The notes under the pieces were generated by a model, which was given only the letters and a program-made list of their open reading frames with translations, ran no database searches and had not been told where the DNA came from. From Adineta ricciae (taxonomy: Eukaryota > Rotifera > Eurotatoria > Adinetida > Adinetidae): 64,000 nucleotides of DNA. The stretch's first letter is position 1, and the number at the start of each line of letters is the position of its first letter. Positions 61,484 to 64,000 of this stretch are shown piece after piece. A program made the position numbers and the translations under genes. The stretch spans positions 1 through 64,000 of the forward strand of contig CAJNOJ010000375.1 of assembly GCA_905250025.1 (NCBI GenBank), in the 5' to 3' direction.

Positions 61484-61937
61484 TAGGATTATCTCAATGA
61501 AAGTAACTCAAATGACACCAGAATTTTTTTTCCTAAATGATCGTTGAAATAATATTATCGATCCTCCCTAAATATGAATAAATATTTCGCATCTATACGC
61601 AATAACGTGTTTTATTTCTTAATGTATTAGATGCAATGGAGCATATCATCAAATAATACTTTTGATTAAGAATAAGGTAAAGGGATATGTTAAATTTTAA
61701 AATTTAATCCTACAAATAAATGTCAACGAGAGTTATCATCATCAAAATTTCGACTTGTAGATTAACAACAATCTGAATTTCTCATCGAATGTCAAAATAT
61801 TGATATGTATGTCAGAAGATAGATTGACAATCGAGCGGAGTTAACTTTTAACTTGTCGGGTTTTTTTTCATTACTTCATAGAAAATTTTATTGATTTCAA
61901 TTTTCAAAAGATGTAAAAGTATATGGAAAAAAGAAAA
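61484..61937. other. Spacer between the two TIR genes
   Basis: AT-rich, no gene; should contain the promoter of copy 1 and the 3' end of copy 2. Confidence 0.5.
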
Positions 61938-62519
61938 CTATTTAGTTGCTGGTGCTATCGTATTTTTGAGAGTATTTTCAATTCTGGTCTTAAGTTCATC
62001 ACACTTTTCACCAATGTTTTCTTTTGTAACACCATCAAAATAAATTACAGATAGATCCGCTACAATCAAACCTAACCAATCATTTGGAAACCAATCCTCT
62101 TCGTCGTCGTCCTCGTCGTCCTCTTCTTCATCATTAGAAGCATCAAAAGCATTGGATTTGCCAACAATAACTGGAATAATTATTTTACGTTGATTTGCAG
62201 CGTATGTCAATTCTCGTTCACAAGCTGATGTCTCTTGATATTCAGGAGTTAGGAAACACACGAGAGCACCACACTTTTCAATGGCACTAGCTAGACTAAG
62301 ATCACAGAAAAACAACGTCAATTTTGATTCGGAGAGGATAAGAAGAATAATTTACCTGGAACTGAAACTACCACTGTGAGCATCATGTTTATCCATCCAA
62401 ACAGGAAACTCTAATTTAGGTTTTAAATAGTTATAAACATGATCAACCAATCCTCCGCAATCACTATATGAGAAAACGACAGGAAGTTTCTCTGTTGGTT
62501 GACTTGCAGCAGCCGTCAT
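61938..62519 (-). CDS. TIR-domain-only protein, copy 2
   Basis: Two exons on minus (62519-62356 and 62295-61938, 60 bp intron) give 173 residues. Same gene structure and intron position as copy 1, so a tandem duplication, but the proteins are diverged. Motifs: KLPVVFSYSDCGGLVDHVYN, FPVWMDKHDAHSG, IEKCGALVCFLTPEYQETSA, CERELTYAANQRKIIIPVIV and FPNDWLGLIVADLSVIYFDG. An acidic insert (SNDEEEDDEDDDEE) is unique to this copy. The putative catalytic Glu (CEREL) is kept. It begins MTAAASQPTE. Confidence 0.85.
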
Positions 62520-64000
62520 GAAGTATCGAATAGATTGAGAAAAAAATGATATTCAAAATGAAATATTCTCAATTACATATATGGGGATGAGTATTACATG
62601 TCTACCTTAATAATTTGAATAATTATTCATGCATAAAATATTTTCATTTGATACGTTGACGAGCGTTTTTTTATTGAAAATTCGACATCATTCATAACAA
62701 AACAAACAGATAAAAATTTCTTCGATGTTGTGCAAGAATTACAGAATGTTCGTAATTTTTCGCCATGATGTTTTGTATGCTCAATACATCTCATGATGTA
62801 TCAAATTATCAACAGGTACAATATTATGTCTATGAAGGTTTAATTTCTTCAATCCAATAAAAATGAGTAAATTCACCGATAGAATTTTAGTATTGATGAC
62901 ACAAAACAACCGAACATACACAGAACAACTTTATGCGGATGCATTTTAGTTTGATTCAAGATTAAAAACAAAAAGAAAGAATGACATTTTACTCGATTTT
63001 TTCGAATACTACAATGGTGGTCACCTGTGTCGTGCTTTTTACCATTTTAATACACGTTTCAATACAATATTTATTGTTCATTTCAAAAATGATCAATCAT
63101 TATCGACCACCGATCGTATTATTTCAGTGAAAGAAAGTGTGTCAAATCGCTCTGTCCTGATGAATCAAGTTCCCCATCCTATGCTTATGTACATGAGATT
63201 GTCTTTGACAAGAATGTTCAAAATGGATCACTGTTTTCCCACGACTTTCCAGTAGTATTTGATTTCTATCATTGTCTTCTCATGCGTGTAATTATACCTT
63301 TTAAGATCCTTATAAATACATATGATGAGAAAGCTAACTGAGTATGACAAGTATTCTAGAGCTTGCCAGCGTTATATCAAATATTTATGCATTGAATCGG
63401 ACAACAAATCTGAAGATTTCTTCAAAAATGAATGGTGAACTTCGTGAATGATTTCAGGCTCGATTAATTGTCAATACTATGCGCTCCCTCTCGTTGTATT
63501 ATTTTAACTAGTGCAGTTATGTAAGCCAATAAGTTACGTTTTCTTTCTTGTTTACATATTCCGTCAATTAGGTAAATGTAAATTACCGTTAGTTTTTCTG
63601 CCCTTCTCACTTCTCTTACGTTCTTCGACAATCGCGAGCAACATATCTGATATATATATGATAATCACGGACGATAAATATGAATTAAAATAAAACTTTC
63701 GATCATTGGCTTTTTGATGATAGGTATTTTCTTGATATATTTTTCAGAATTATCCTATAACAATGAGCGATACGGGATCGGATTCGGTATTGTCCTTCAA
63801 CCAATTTGTGTTAAATTACTGTACGAGATTGAAATTGACATAAGAAAATCTCTTTATTATTCACATCATGCACAGCTTGTTTACGCAGAGACAAGAGATG
63901 TTGATGCAGGCTATAAATGGCATTAATTCGACAGCACGAAAGATTTTATATCCCGAAGAAGGTCGTCCACTGTGGAGGGGTCTCAAACTATATTTAGACG
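62520..64000. other. Intergenic DNA; possible coding start at the right edge
   Basis: Mostly AT-rich without genes. Near the right edge (63880-64000) an open frame reads MQAINGINSTARKILYPEEG followed by RPLWRGLKLYLD, which looks like real protein and may be the start of a gene continuing outside the window. No family was recognised. Confidence 0.3.

Overview
The window looks like an accessory, probably subtelomeric, stretch of a bdelloid rotifer chromosome. This is an inference from several things seen together: AT-rich DNA, introns mostly 45-95 bp long with GT-AG ends, many degraded DNA transposons (mariner, hAT, Helitron, MULE, foldback elements), and gene types known to be expanded in bdelloids (ADP-ribosyltransferase plus NHL proteins, small rhodopsin-like receptors, a lineage-specific TM-ectodomain-TM family). 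No bacterial operon structure, rRNA or convincing tRNA was seen. No LTR, retroviral or Polinton element was recognised.

Layout. 1-18.3 kb is mostly nested DNA transposons. It holds the end of a mariner element, a 5.9 kb TA-flanked element with long terminal inverted repeats that contains an uninterrupted 5-exon hAT transposase, Helitron helicase fragments, a broken hAT copy split by a 2.7 kb element with ~280 bp inverted repeats, one rhodopsin-like receptor gene, and a third, decayed hAT copy. 18.3-25 kb carries a secreted kelch-repeat gene (one in-frame stop) and a cathepsin L-like protease gene (one frameshift). 26.7-35.8 kb is an array of four related TM-ectodomain-TM genes, all damaged, with a small secreted-protein gene between them on the other strand.

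37.2-39.0 kb is a six-exon-class ionotropic glutamate receptor gene without an amino-terminal domain and with a very unusual pore/M3. Next come a MULE relic (40-41.4 kb), a VC0807-like membrane protein (42-42.8 kb), a 306 bp foldback element and one copy of a dispersed repeat. 45.1-51.9 kb is a 14-exon NACHT-WD40 (NWD1/2-like) STAND ATPase gene.

52.6-62.5 kb adds an ART-NHL gene (broken), a DED-TM-DM9-like gene, a long ORF joining an SF2-helicase-like region, an extra P-loop and an Rrp8-like methyltransferase, a separate duplicate of only the methyltransferase part, and two tandem TIR-only genes. The 45-62.5 kb stretch is therefore rich in modules used in innate immunity and cell death (NACHT, ART, DED, TIR). 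Whether they work together cannot be told from sequence alone.
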